DNA of 64,000 nt from JBGPYB01 sp041493035 (lineage in GTDB: Bacteria; Acidobacteriota; Vicinamibacteria; Fen-336). The translations under genes were made by a program, and so were the position numbers. The DNA is taken from the NCBI GenBank assembly GCA_041493035.1, contig JBGPYB010000004.1, positions 1 through 64,000 on the forward strand, given 5' to 3'. Below, piece after piece: positions 7,905 through 15,575 of this stretch; within the stretch, counting starts at the first letter, position 1, and every line of letters starts with the position of its first letter. Below the pieces are notes generated by a model. It saw nothing but the letters and a program-made list of their open reading frames with translations, was not told the DNA's origin and did no database searches.

Positions 7905-8282
7905 TTACTTGACGGCGGCGCGGGCCGCGAGATAGGCGAGGACGATCTCGTCCAGGGAGAGGTCCTCCATCACGGTCCGGTCACCTGCGGAGTCGAAGCG
8001 TCCCCGCTTGACCTCCATGATCATCCCCTTGTGCTGGTCCTCCATCAGCTTCGTGATGGCGGCCTCGTCGGAGTGGTCCTTGACCAGCTCCGCGTAGGGA
8101 AGGCGTCGCGAACCGAGGATCTCTCCACCCTTGTAGATGAGGGTCTCGATGAGGGGATTGGCTGTTCCTTTGTCCTCGGTCTGGACGTGGTAGACAACAC
8201 CGCGGAACTTGACGTCGGTGTTGAAGCCGGTGATCACGAATGAATTCTGGGTTCCTCCGTCGCGGGTTGTCAAGCGGTCCAT
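7905..8282 (-). CDS. Conserved protein of unknown function upstream of thiS
   Basis: The 125-residue soluble protein starts MDRLTTRDGGTQNSF at the ATG at 8282. Its best feature is the block FNTDVKFRGVVYHVQTEDKG, followed by NPLIETLIYKGGEILGSRR, a beta-rich pattern recalled from many Acidobacteriota and related genomes with no assigned function. The C-terminal half is helical with an acidic segment (DRTVMEDLSLDEIVLAYLAA). No signal peptide or membrane segment is seen. It ends 5 bases before thiS and may be cotranscribed with it, but nothing in the sequence points to thiamine. Confidence 0.75.
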   Translation of the reverse strand: MDRLTTRDGGTQNSFVITGFNTDVKFRGVVYHVQTEDKGTANPLIETLIYKGGEILGSRRLPYAELVKDHSDEAAITKLMEDQHKGMIMEVKRGRFDSAGDRTVMEDLSLDEIVLAYLAARAAVK

Positions 8283-8303
8283 AATGCCGGCGGAGGAAGC
8301 GTC

Positions 8304-8423
8304 TTGGACGACGAGGACAAGGTGCCGCTCTTCGGGACGTGGCGGCGGATCTACGCCGCGGTCGTCCTCTGCGCCCTCGCCTCGATGGGGCTCATCGCAC
8401 TCTTCTCCCACTGGGACTACTGA
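8304..8423 (+). CDS. Small single-span membrane protein upstream of symporter
   Basis: A 39-codon frame starts at TTG 8304, 5 bases after a strong ribosome site (GGAGGAAG, 8292-8299). It encodes an acidic head with PLFGTWRRIYAAV, then a hydrophobic span (VVLCALASMGLIALFS) and a short HWDY end. An N-terminal FGxWxxxY motif plus one transmembrane helix is a pattern seen in tiny proteins encoded just before sodium:solute symporters. The symporter start is 5 bases after its stop, so the two are surely cotranscribed. A role as an accessory or stabilising subunit is inferred from position. Confidence 0.7.
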   Translation: MDDEDKVPLFGTWRRIYAAVVLCALASMGLIALFSHWDY

Positions 8424-8428
8424 GAGCC

Positions 8429-10102
8429 TTGTCCTCCCTCGATTGGGCCGTCCTTCTCGTCTATCTCGTCGCCATCGTCTCCTTCGGCGTCTTCATGGGG
8501 CGAGGCAACAAGAAGATTTCCGACTTCTTTCTGGCCGGCCGGGAGATGCGGTGGTGGGCGGTGGGCCTGTCCGTCATGGCGACGCAGATCAGCGCCATCA
8601 CCTTCGTGGGGACCACCGGGCAGGCCTACACCGACGGGATGCGCTTTCTCGTCGTCTACTTCGCACTCCCCTTCGCCATGGTGATCCTCTGCGTCACCCT
8701 CGTGCCATTCTTCTACCGCGCCGGCGTCTTCACGGCGTACGAATACCTCGAGAAGCGCTTCGACGGTCGTACGCGAACCCTCACGAGCCTCCTGTTCCTG
8801 ATCTCGCGCGGTCTCTCGGTGGGCGTCACCCTCTACGCGCCGTCACTCGTGCTGTCGGTCATTCTTGGATGGAGTGAAGGGGCCACAATCCTGCTCATGG
8901 CGGGGACCACGATCGTCTACGTGATCTACGGCGGCAACAAGTCCGTCATCTGGACCGACGTGGTGCAGATGACGTTCATCTGGTTCGGGATCTTCCTCTG
9001 CGTCGGCATCGCCGTCAGCCATCTCCCCACGGGGGTCGGCCTGCGGGATGCGCTGGCCCTCGCCCAGACGACCGGGCGCCTGAGGATCTTCGACCTGTCG
9101 CCGAGTCTCACGAAGCCCTACACCTTCTGGAGCGGCCTCATCGGGGGGCTGTTCCTGATGCTCTCGTACTTCGGCTGCGACCAGAGCCAGGTGCAGCGCT
9201 ATCTTTCCGGGAGCAGCCTGACCCAGAGCCGGCTCGCGCTGCTGTTCAGCGCATTTCTCAAGGTGCCGATGCAGTTCCTCATCCTGCTCACGGGGATCCT
9301 CGTTTTCGTCTTCTACCACTTTCAGCCACCGCCGCTCCTGTGGAATCCTGTCGCCCTCGCCCGTTTCGAGCGGGAAGCACCCAAGAACGACGTCGTGCGT
9401 CTCGAGGAACGCTACGCGAAGGCGGTGACCGAGCGGCGCGTCGCTGCCGAGGCCTATCTCGCCGCCCACCGCCGCAGCGGCTCGACAGGAGCCGAGGAAT
9501 ACCTGGGAGCGAGCCGGGAGGTGGACGCCGCGCGCAAGGAGGCCGCGGGGATCATGGGGCGGCTCGACGGAGCCGTCTACCGCGACACCAACTACATCTT
9601 CCCGACCTACATCGTCACGCAGCTTCCACGCGGCCTCGTCGGCCTGGTCATCGCCGTCATCTTCGCGGCAGCGATGTCGGCTCTTTCGGGGGAGCTGAGC
9701 GCCCTCGCGACGGCCTCGATGGTGGATTTCTACCGCCGCTTCGTGCGCACCGAGGGAGGAGACGCGCAGGAGCTCCTGGCGTCCCGCGTCCTCACCGGCG
9801 TGTGGGGCGGCTTCGCTTGCCTTGTCGCCCTGGAGGCGGGCCGCCTGGGCTCGGCTATCGAAGTGGTCAACAAGTTCGGATCGTACTTCTACGGCTCGAT
9901 CCTCGGCGTCTTCGGCCTCGCCGTGTTGACGCCGACGGCCTCCGCAAGAGGGGCCTTCTATGGCCTGATCGTAGGCGTCGCGACGGTGGTCGCGGTCGCC
10001 ACGCTCACCCCGATTCACTTCCTCTGGTACAACGTCGTCGGCGTCGTGACCGTCTTCGCCGTCGGCCTCGCGATCACCGCCCTCGCTCGGCCGAGGACCT
10101 AG
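8429..10102 (+). CDS. Sodium:solute symporter (SSS family)
   Basis: The 557-residue polytopic membrane protein belongs to the SSS/SLC5 family, which couples sodium uptake to import of small solutes. The N-terminus LSSLDWAVLLVYLVAIVSF is the first helix. KISDFFLAGREMRWWAVGLS and TQISAITFVGTTGQAY are classic SSS segments, and FVFYHFQPPPLLW closes a later helix. A hydrophilic, heptad-like insert of about 75 residues (roughly 311-388) separates two membrane segments, after which NYIFPTYIVTQLPRGLVGLV and SALSGELSALAT resume the core. The TTG start at 8429 follows the small membrane ORF by 5 bases. The substrate is unknown. Its 3' end overlaps ada tail-to-tail by 29 bases. Confidence 0.92.
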   Translation: MSSLDWAVLLVYLVAIVSFGVFMGRGNKKISDFFLAGREMRWWAVGLSVMATQISAITFVGTTGQAYTDGMRFLVVYFALPFAMVILCVTLVPFFYRAGVFTAYEYLEKRFDGRTRTLTSLLFLISRGLSVGVTLYAPSLVLSVILGWSEGATILLMAGTTIVYVIYGGNKSVIWTDVVQMTFIWFGIFLCVGIAVSHLPTGVGLRDALALAQTTGRLRIFDLSPSLTKPYTFWSGLIGGLFLMLSYFGCDQSQVQRYLSGSSLTQSRLALLFSAFLKVPMQFLILLTGILVFVFYHFQPPPLLWNPVALARFEREAPKNDVVRLEERYAKAVTERRVAAEAYLAAHRRSGSTGAEEYLGASREVDAARKEAAGIMGRLDGAVYRDTNYIFPTYIVTQLPRGLVGLVIAVIFAAAMSALSGELSALATASMVDFYRRFVRTEGGDAQELLASRVLTGVWGGFACLVALEAGRLGSAIEVVNKFGSYFYGSILGVFGLAVLTPTASARGAFYGLIVGVATVVAVATLTPIHFLWYNVVGVVTVFAVGLAITALARPRT

Positions 10103-11135
10103 CCTCGGCCGCCAGCAAGGCTCGCTTCCGTTCCACTCCCCAGCGATAACCTGTCATCGTCCCGCCCGCGCCGAGAGCGCGGTGGCATGGGATGGCGACC
10201 GCCACCGGGTTGGTGGCGCAGGCGCGTCCGACCGCGCGTGCGGCCTTCGGCACGCCAAGGCTCGCGGCGATCTGGCCGTAAGTCCGCGTCTCCCCACTTG
10301 GAATTTCGCGGAGAGCTTCGAAGACGCGCCACTGAAACGCCGTGACGCGAATGTCGACAGGCACGTCGGCAGCATCGCCGCCTTTGACCCGTTTCGTGAG
10401 GCCGCGGACCCATGCGGCATGGGCTCCCTCCGCACGGTGGATCTCGGCCTCGGGGTACTCAAGGCGCAGGGCCTCCGCCAGCTTCGACTCGTTCTCGCCG
10501 AAATAGACCGCCGACACGCCGCGGTCCGTCGAGGCGACGAGCATCCGGCCGAGGGGGCATGGGGCGACGGTGTAACCGATCCGCATCCCTCGGCCGCCCC
10601 GCCGGTAGGTCGAGGGGGTCATGCCCAGGCGGGCGTCGGACTTCTCGTAGAGCCGGCTGCTGGAGCCGTACCCGGCTTCGTAGAGTGCATGCGTCACAGG
10701 CTGTCCCTCCTTGAGGTGCTTCTTGAGCGCACCGACTCGGCGCGCGTCGGCGTATTGCCGCGGGGTGATTCCCAGTGCTCCCTGAAAAACGCGTTGAACG
10801 TGACGCGGACTCAAGCCCACCGCCACACCCAGCTCTGCGAGCCGGACCGGCACATCCTCATCGAGGCGCTCTTCGATGAGGCGGCAGACACGCGCCACGA
10901 GGGCTGCCTGCGGAGCCGAGGGTGCTTCACGCGGCCGGCACCGTCGGCAGCTCCTGAACCCAGCACCCTCGGCGTCGTCGGGCTTCGGGAAGAACGCGAC
11001 GTTCGCGCGCTTCGCGTGCCGCGCCGGGCACGACGGCCGGCAGTAGATCCCCGTGGAGCGGACGGCAAAGACGAAGGCCCCGTCGAATCGCCGGTCCCGG
11101 TCGAGAACCGCTTGCCATTGCGCCCTGTCGGTCAA
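10074..11135 (-). CDS. ada: Bifunctional Ada: methylphosphotriester sensor and O6-methylguanine-DNA methyltransferase
   Basis: The 353-residue protein has the three Ada parts in order. The N-terminal Ada domain has zinc/acceptor cysteines C32, C36, C63 and C66 (IYCRPSCPARH, RSCRRCRP). An AraC-type helix-turn-helix follows (LAELGVAVGLSPRHVQRVFQ, about 98-180). The methyltransferase domain ends with the catalytic IPCHRALG (C317). Ada repairs alkylated DNA and, once methylated on the N-terminal Cys, activates its own regulon. The TTG start at 11135 is preceded by GGAGGTGGGAG. The gene stands alone here. Confidence 0.95.
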   Translation of the reverse strand: MTDRAQWQAVLDRDRRFDGAFVFAVRSTGIYCRPSCPARHAKRANVAFFPKPDDAEGAGFRSCRRCRPREAPSAPQAALVARVCRLIEERLDEDVPVRLAELGVAVGLSPRHVQRVFQGALGITPRQYADARRVGALKKHLKEGQPVTHALYEAGYGSSSRLYEKSDARLGMTPSTYRRGGRGMRIGYTVAPCPLGRMLVASTDRGVSAVYFGENESKLAEALRLEYPEAEIHRAEGAHAAWVRGLTKRVKGGDAADVPVDIRVTAFQWRVFEALREIPSGETRTYGQIAASLGVPKAARAVGRACATNPVAVAIPCHRALGAGGTMTGYRWGVERKRALLAAEARSSAERGR

Positions 11136-11213
11136 CTCCCACCTCCGGACGTCAGGGTAGACGAGTCGAGCCTCCAGGGTCCATCCGAATCGGGACGTCG
11201 AAATCCAGGAGGC

Positions 11214-11981
11214 CTACGCGTCCTTGCCGATGAGTCCCTGAATGCGATCGCGGTAGCCGCGGGACAAGGTGAGGGTCATTCCTGTTCGAAGCACCACGTC
11301 GTACTCGCCGTGGAATAGGGGTTGAAGCTCCTTGATCCGGTCGATGTTCACGATCGCGGTGCGGTGGATGCGAATGAAGCGAGCCGGGTCGAGCTTGGCT
11401 TCAATCCCGTTCATCGTCTCCCGCAGGAGATGAGACTCGGCGCCGACGTGGAGGCAGACATAGTTCCCCGAGGACTCGATCCAGTCGATCTCCTCGACCC
11501 GCAGGAAGAAGAGGCGGCCGGAGGACTTGACGACGAGGCGCTCCAGAGGCCCTTGGGGCGTCTTCAGGTCCTGGAGGAGTGCCACCAGGCGTTCGTTGAC
11601 GTCGCCGTTCCGGCGGAGCTGAACAGCCTGCCGCGCCCGAGCCATGGCCTTCTGGAATCGGTCCTGGTCGAAGGGCTTCAGCAGGTAGTCGACGGCGTGG
11701 ACCTCGAAGGCCTGGAGAGCGTACTGATCGTAGGCCGTCACGAAGACCACGACGGGCGTCTTGTCGAGGCCCACGCGCTCGATCACGCCGAAGCCATCGA
11801 TCTCCGGGATCTGGACGTCGAGAAACACCAGGTCCGGGGCCTCGCGCTCCATGGAGGCCACGGCCTCGGCCCCGTCGCCGCACTCGCCCACAATGTCCAC
11901 GTCCGCCTCCTCGGTCAGGAGCGCCCGAACACGCTCACGGGCCAAGGGCTCGTCGTCGACGATCAGCGTGCGTATCCTCAT
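11214..11981 (-). CDS. LytTR-family response regulator
   Basis: The 255-residue protein joins a receiver domain (DD at 9-10, phosphoacceptor D55 in LVFLDVQIPEIDGF, LLKPFD near 105) to a C-terminal LytTR DNA-binding domain (FLRVEEIDWIESSGNYVCLH, then RIHRTAIVNIDRIKEL). Such proteins bind direct repeats upstream of targets when phosphorylated. It lies 54 bases downstream of the cognate histidine kinase on the same strand and is probably cotranscribed. Targets cannot be read from this window. Confidence 0.93.
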   Translation of the reverse strand: MRIRTLIVDDEPLARERVRALLTEEADVDIVGECGDGAEAVASMEREAPDLVFLDVQIPEIDGFGVIERVGLDKTPVVVFVTAYDQYALQAFEVHAVDYLLKPFDQDRFQKAMARARQAVQLRRNGDVNERLVALLQDLKTPQGPLERLVVKSSGRLFFLRVEEIDWIESSGNYVCLHVGAESHLLRETMNGIEAKLDPARFIRIHRTAIVNIDRIKELQPLFHGEYDVVLRTGMTLTLSRGYRDRIQGLIGKDA

Positions 11982-12035
11982 ACACTTGTACAGAGCGATG
12001 TACGCGGGAGGAGACGCCCAGGTTCCGCGATCCTT

Positions 12036-13172
12036 CTATGGGCAGGGGCGGAAGGGGAATGCCAGAACCACCTCAAAGCCCCCCTCGGGGCGATTCGACA
12101 GCTCGAAACGATGATCCCGACCGTAGAGTTGCTCGAGGCGCGCCTGGCAGTTGGCGAGACCGACGCCCCCACGCGTGGAGACACTGGCTCCCGTTGGAAG
12201 GCCGGGACCGTCGTCTCGGATCCGGAGGGCGAGCATGCCGTTGTCGCGCCAGGCGCGGAGCTCGATGCGGCCGGCCCCCGCGCGACGGGCGATGCCGTGG
12301 CGGATCGCGTTCTCGACGAGGGGCTGGAGGATGAGGTTCGGCACCAGGGCGTCGAGGGTCTCGGGTGCGATCTCCTTGTCCACCACGAGACGGTCCTGGA
12401 ACCGGGTCTGCTCGATCTCCAGGTAACGATCGAGGAAGTCCAGCTCCTGCTTCAGGGCCACCTCCTGCGCCCCCAGCTTCTCGAAGGAATCCCGGAGGAG
12501 ATCGCCGAGCAGCGCCAGCATCCGATCCGCTGCGCGGACGTCCTTGTGGATGAGGGCCGAGATGGTGTTCAAGGTGTTGAAGAGGAAATGGGGATGGAGC
12601 TGCATCCGAAGGATCTGGAGCTGTGCCTGGGCGAGCTGGCTTTCGAGCCGGGAGGCAGAAAGATCGCGAGCGGTGTACTCACGGTAGTAGTGCATCCCGT
12701 GACCGATGGCCAGCACCTGGGTATAGAGCAGAAGACCTTCGACGGCGACACGGAAGCCCATGGAGGCGGACATCTCCCGGAAGAGGCTCGCGTCGTCGAA
12801 GAAGACCGCCAGAACGAGACGGCTGGTCTGGAGCTGGGGAAGCCAGAAGGCGCTCGCTGCAAGTCCGGCCAGCAGATGAAACGGCACGGCCCTGCGCCAT
12901 GTCCGGCGCTCGATCGGAACGCGAGAGACAGCGAGGAGGATGAACGGCGTCAGGAAGGCCCAGAAGGCGCTGTCGACGTAATCCCCCAGGAACTTGGGCC
13001 ACGGAACCGGGATCCCCTTCTCGCGGTACCAACTGTAGTTCTGCGTCTGGACCAGCACGTCGAGGGCGACCCAGATGCCGAGGCTCACAACCCATGCCCG
13101 CCCCCAGCGTCGGATGTCCCGAGCTTCAGTCAGAAAGCGTTTCGCGCTGGTCAGTCCGTTCTTCGGCGTCAC
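12036..13172 (-). CDS. LytS-type sensor histidine kinase
   Basis: The protein has about four membrane segments in its first 170 residues (for example AWVVSLGIWVALDVLV and AFLTPFILLAV). A coiled linker follows, then the His_kinase domain with MQLHPHFLFNTLN (phosphoacceptor near residue 195) and an ATPase domain with PLVENAIRHGI (N box) and RIRDDGPGLPTG (G box). This is the LytS/YehU architecture partnered with LytTR regulators, one of which is encoded next. The GTG at 13172 is chosen because the frame upstream, to an ATG at 13319, is low in family-like features and would overlap the divergent ACT gene. The start is uncertain. The ligand is unknown. Confidence 0.9.
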   Translation of the reverse strand: MTPKNGLTSAKRFLTEARDIRRWGRAWVVSLGIWVALDVLVQTQNYSWYREKGIPVPWPKFLGDYVDSAFWAFLTPFILLAVSRVPIERRTWRRAVPFHLLAGLAASAFWLPQLQTSRLVLAVFFDDASLFREMSASMGFRVAVEGLLLYTQVLAIGHGMHYYREYTARDLSASRLESQLAQAQLQILRMQLHPHFLFNTLNTISALIHKDVRAADRMLALLGDLLRDSFEKLGAQEVALKQELDFLDRYLEIEQTRFQDRLVVDKEIAPETLDALVPNLILQPLVENAIRHGIARRAGAGRIELRAWRDNGMLALRIRDDGPGLPTGASVSTRGGVGLANCQARLEQLYGRDHRFELSNRPEGGFEVVLAFPFRPCP

Positions 13173-13276
13173 TGCAAACGTCAAGTCTAGCAGCGGTCCG
13201 TTCGGCGCGCGGGCCACTTTGGGACGAACGGGCCTTCTCAGCCCGCCAACGGCTCCCCCGGGGGTGACGAAGGTGT

Positions 13277-13741
13277 ATGTTGTCGACCTTGGACGCAAGA
13301 GCGACGAATCCTCGGGCACGCGAGATCTGGGCGCGGACGAAGCTTCACGTCTGGCCCGAGCGGTACGTGCTGGCCAGCCTGCCGCTCGATCGTGCCGCCG
13401 CCGCCGCTGCGCTCATCGGGTCGCGCGCCGACGGCTTTGCCGCCCTCGTCGTCGAGCGTGACGAGGTCTCTGTCACCGTCGCTGAATCGGCGTGGACGGG
13501 GAGCGCTCTGGCCCCCGGGGCTCGCGTCTCGGGTCCGTTCCGTGCGATCACCCTCGACATCGACGTCGATCTGGACGTCTGTGGCTACCTTGCGCCGGCC
13601 GCGACGCTCCTGGGCGAAGCTGGAGTCTCCATCGTCCCGCAGTGCGCCTTCCTGAAGGACCATCTCCTGGTTCACGAGGAGAAGCTGGAGATAGCCGTCG
13701 GCGTTCTGGACGACTGGATTCGCTCCTGCCGGCGGCTATAG
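13277..13741 (+). CDS. ACT-domain protein of unknown role
   Basis: The 154-residue protein starts MLSTLDARATNPRAREIWAR and ends with an ACT-like fold: FRAITLDIDVDLDVCGYLAP, AGVSIVPQCAFLKDHLLVHE, then a final helix. ACT domains bind amino acids or other small ligands and usually regulate enzymes. No catalytic domain is attached, so this may be a free-standing sensor. It converges on bshB1, overlapping its end by 6 bases, and diverges from the LytS kinase. The specific ligand is unknown. Confidence 0.72.
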   Translation: MLSTLDARATNPRAREIWARTKLHVWPERYVLASLPLDRAAAAAALIGSRADGFAALVVERDEVSVTVAESAWTGSALAPGARVSGPFRAITLDIDVDLDVCGYLAPAATLLGEAGVSIVPQCAFLKDHLLVHEEKLEIAVGVLDDWIRSCRRL

Positions 13742-14458
13742 GGAGCGCCCGCCCAGCGAGCAGAGATCGGAAATCGCGAGGGGTTCCCGGGTCACGAAGC
13801 CTTCGCCGAACTCGACACCGATGCGTTGTCCCTGTCGCCGCGCGGCCAGCTCCATGTTCGCGCGGAAGAGGTCGAGGGGGACGGCGACCGCCTCGCCGGC
13901 CGTCGGGGCGAACTGGCTCGCGAAAGCCCCGATGGCCTTCATCTTGGTCTTCCACACCGACGTGACGTCGACCACGAAGGTCGGATGAACCTCCACGGCC
14001 TCCGTGGTGCTCGGCGCGTAGATCAACTTCCGCGGCCGAAACGCCGGGCCCAGATCGGGGCGGTAGTTGCGCAGCCCCGCCAGAAAGCTCGCGTCGTACA
14101 CGATCCGACTGGCCGCGGTGTGGTCGGGGTGCCGCTGCTCCCAGTGTTGCAGCAGGACGACCGCGGGACGCAGCCGCCGGATCGCGGCGACGAGGGGATC
14201 CTTGTGCTCGGGAACGACGGCGAGGAGGCCGTCGGGGAGCCCGAGGGACTCCCGATGAGCGGCGCCAAGAATGCGCGCGGCATCGGCGGCCTCGGCCGCG
14301 CGCGTCTCCGGCGTTCCGCGGGTCCCGGACTCGCCGCGCGTGAGATCGATCATCGCCACGCGCCGGCCGCGGGCGGCCTCGAGAGCCAGAGTCCCGCCCA
14401 TCACCAGCTCCGCGTCGTCGGGATGCGCACAGACTGCCGCAATGTCGAAATCAGCCAC
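13736..14458 (-). CDS. bshB1: Bacillithiol biosynthesis deacetylase BshB1
   Basis: BshB1 removes the acetyl group from N-acetylglucosaminyl-malate in bacillithiol synthesis. The 240-residue LmbE-type protein carries the zinc motif AHPDDAE (residues 11-17), RGESGTRGT, and LLQHWEQRHPDHTAASRIV with the second metal/catalytic His set. WKTKMKAIGAFASQF is typical of BshB1 rather than MshB. It begins with GTG inside the end of bshA (8-base overlap), so translation is coupled. It is the third gene of the bshC-bshA-bshB1 operon. Confidence 0.94.
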   Translation of the reverse strand: MADFDIAAVCAHPDDAELVMGGTLALEAARGRRVAMIDLTRGESGTRGTPETRAAEAADAARILGAAHRESLGLPDGLLAVVPEHKDPLVAAIRRLRPAVVLLQHWEQRHPDHTAASRIVYDASFLAGLRNYRPDLGPAFRPRKLIYAPSTTEAVEVHPTFVVDVTSVWKTKMKAIGAFASQFAPTAGEAVAVPLDLFRANMELAARRQGQRIGVEFGEGFVTREPLAISDLCSLGGRSL

Positions 14459-15575
14459 GCGCCATCACCCTCTCGTAGAAGCGCTCGTATTGCGAGACGA
14501 TCCGGTCGGCGCCGAAGAGGGACTCGGCGCGGCGCCGGCCGGCGCTCCCCATCTCGCGGCGCCGTTCGTCGTTCTTCAGGATCTCCAGCGTTCGAGCGGC
14601 CATCCCCTCGACGTCGCCGACGGGCAGGAGGAAACCGGTCTCGGTGTGCTGCACGACCTCCGGGAGGCCCCCTGCGTCGGAGCCGACGACGGGCACACCG
14701 CACGCCATGGCCTCGAGTGCCGACAGACCGAAGGACTCGAGCTCCGAAGGCAACAGGAACACGTCGGCCATTCCCACGATCTCCTCGACGCTTTCCTGCG
14801 TACCGAGGAAGCGGACCCGGTCCTGGATCCCCAGACGGCGCGCGAGGGCCTGTGCGGAAGACCGCTCGGGTCCTTCACCGACCATCAGCAAGACCGCCGG
14901 CGCCTCGCGGGTGACGCGGTCGAGGATCCGCACGACGTCGAAGACGCGCTTCACCGGCCGGAAGTTGGAGATATGGACGAGGATCTTCTCCTCCGGCTTC
15001 GCGAAGGCGGCGCGGTCCTTGTAGGCGCGGTTCGGCGAATAGTCGGAAAGGTCGATGAAGTTGTGGATCGTCTCGATATCGTTCTTGATCTGGAATTCCT
15101 GGAGCGTCATCTTCCGAAGGAACTCCGACACGGCCGTGACGCCGTCGGAGCGTTCGATGCCGAAGCGCGTGATCTCGAAGAAAGACCGATCCTGGCCCAC
15201 GAGGGTGACGTCTGTGCCGTGAAGCGTCGTGACGAGCTTCGGCGCTTCGGTCCCGAGCATCTGCTGTGCGAGAAATCCGGCGATGGCGTGGGGGATCGCG
15301 TAGTGAACGTGGAGCAGATCGAGATCATGCTCCCGCGAGACCTCGGCCATCTTCGCCGCGAGAGCCAGGTCGTGGGGGGGATATTCGAAGAGGACGTAGG
15401 ACGACACGTCCACCTCGTGGAACGAGATGTTCTGATGAAAGTCTCCGAGCCGGAACGGGAGGCGGTAGGAGATGAAGTGGATCGTGTGGCCCCGTCGCGC
15501 AAGCTGCTTTCCCAGCTCGACGGCGACCGCGCCGGATCCTCCCACGGTCGGATAGCAGGTGATGCCGATGTTCAC
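14451..15575 (-). CDS. bshA: N-acetyl-alpha-D-glucosaminyl L-malate synthase BshA
   Basis: BshA is a GT4 retaining glycosyltransferase that joins UDP-GlcNAc to L-malate, the first step of bacillithiol synthesis. The 374-residue protein begins VNIGITCYPTVGGSG, the BshA hallmark. It continues with HTIHFISYRLPFRL, LLHVHYAIPHA and KLVTTLHGTDVTLVG, and the donor domain has LPSELESFGLSALEAMACG. The GTG at 15575 overlaps the bshC stop as GTGA and matches the usual BshA N-terminus, so it is preferred to the ATG at 15605. Genes on both sides complete the pathway. Confidence 0.95.
   Translation of the reverse strand: MNIGITCYPTVGGSGAVAVELGKQLARRGHTIHFISYRLPFRLGDFHQNISFHEVDVSSYVLFEYPPHDLALAAKMAEVSREHDLDLLHVHYAIPHAIAGFLAQQMLGTEAPKLVTTLHGTDVTLVGQDRSFFEITRFGIERSDGVTAVSEFLRKMTLQEFQIKNDIETIHNFIDLSDYSPNRAYKDRAAFAKPEEKILVHISNFRPVKRVFDVVRILDRVTREAPAVLLMVGEGPERSSAQALARRLGIQDRVRFLGTQESVEEIVGMADVFLLPSELESFGLSALEAMACGVPVVGSDAGGLPEVVQHTETGFLLPVGDVEGMAARTLEILKNDERRREMGSAGRRRAESLFGADRIVSQYERFYERVMARG

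Noticed and set aside
7664..7910. TPP riboswitch before thiS
   Set aside because: thiS begins 5 bases after another gene on the same strand, so there is no room, and no THI-box sequence is seen.
11322..13190. 622-codon plus-strand frame across the LytTR regulator and LytS kinase genes
   Set aside because: It is the mirror of two well-supported genes and shows no family resemblance of its own.
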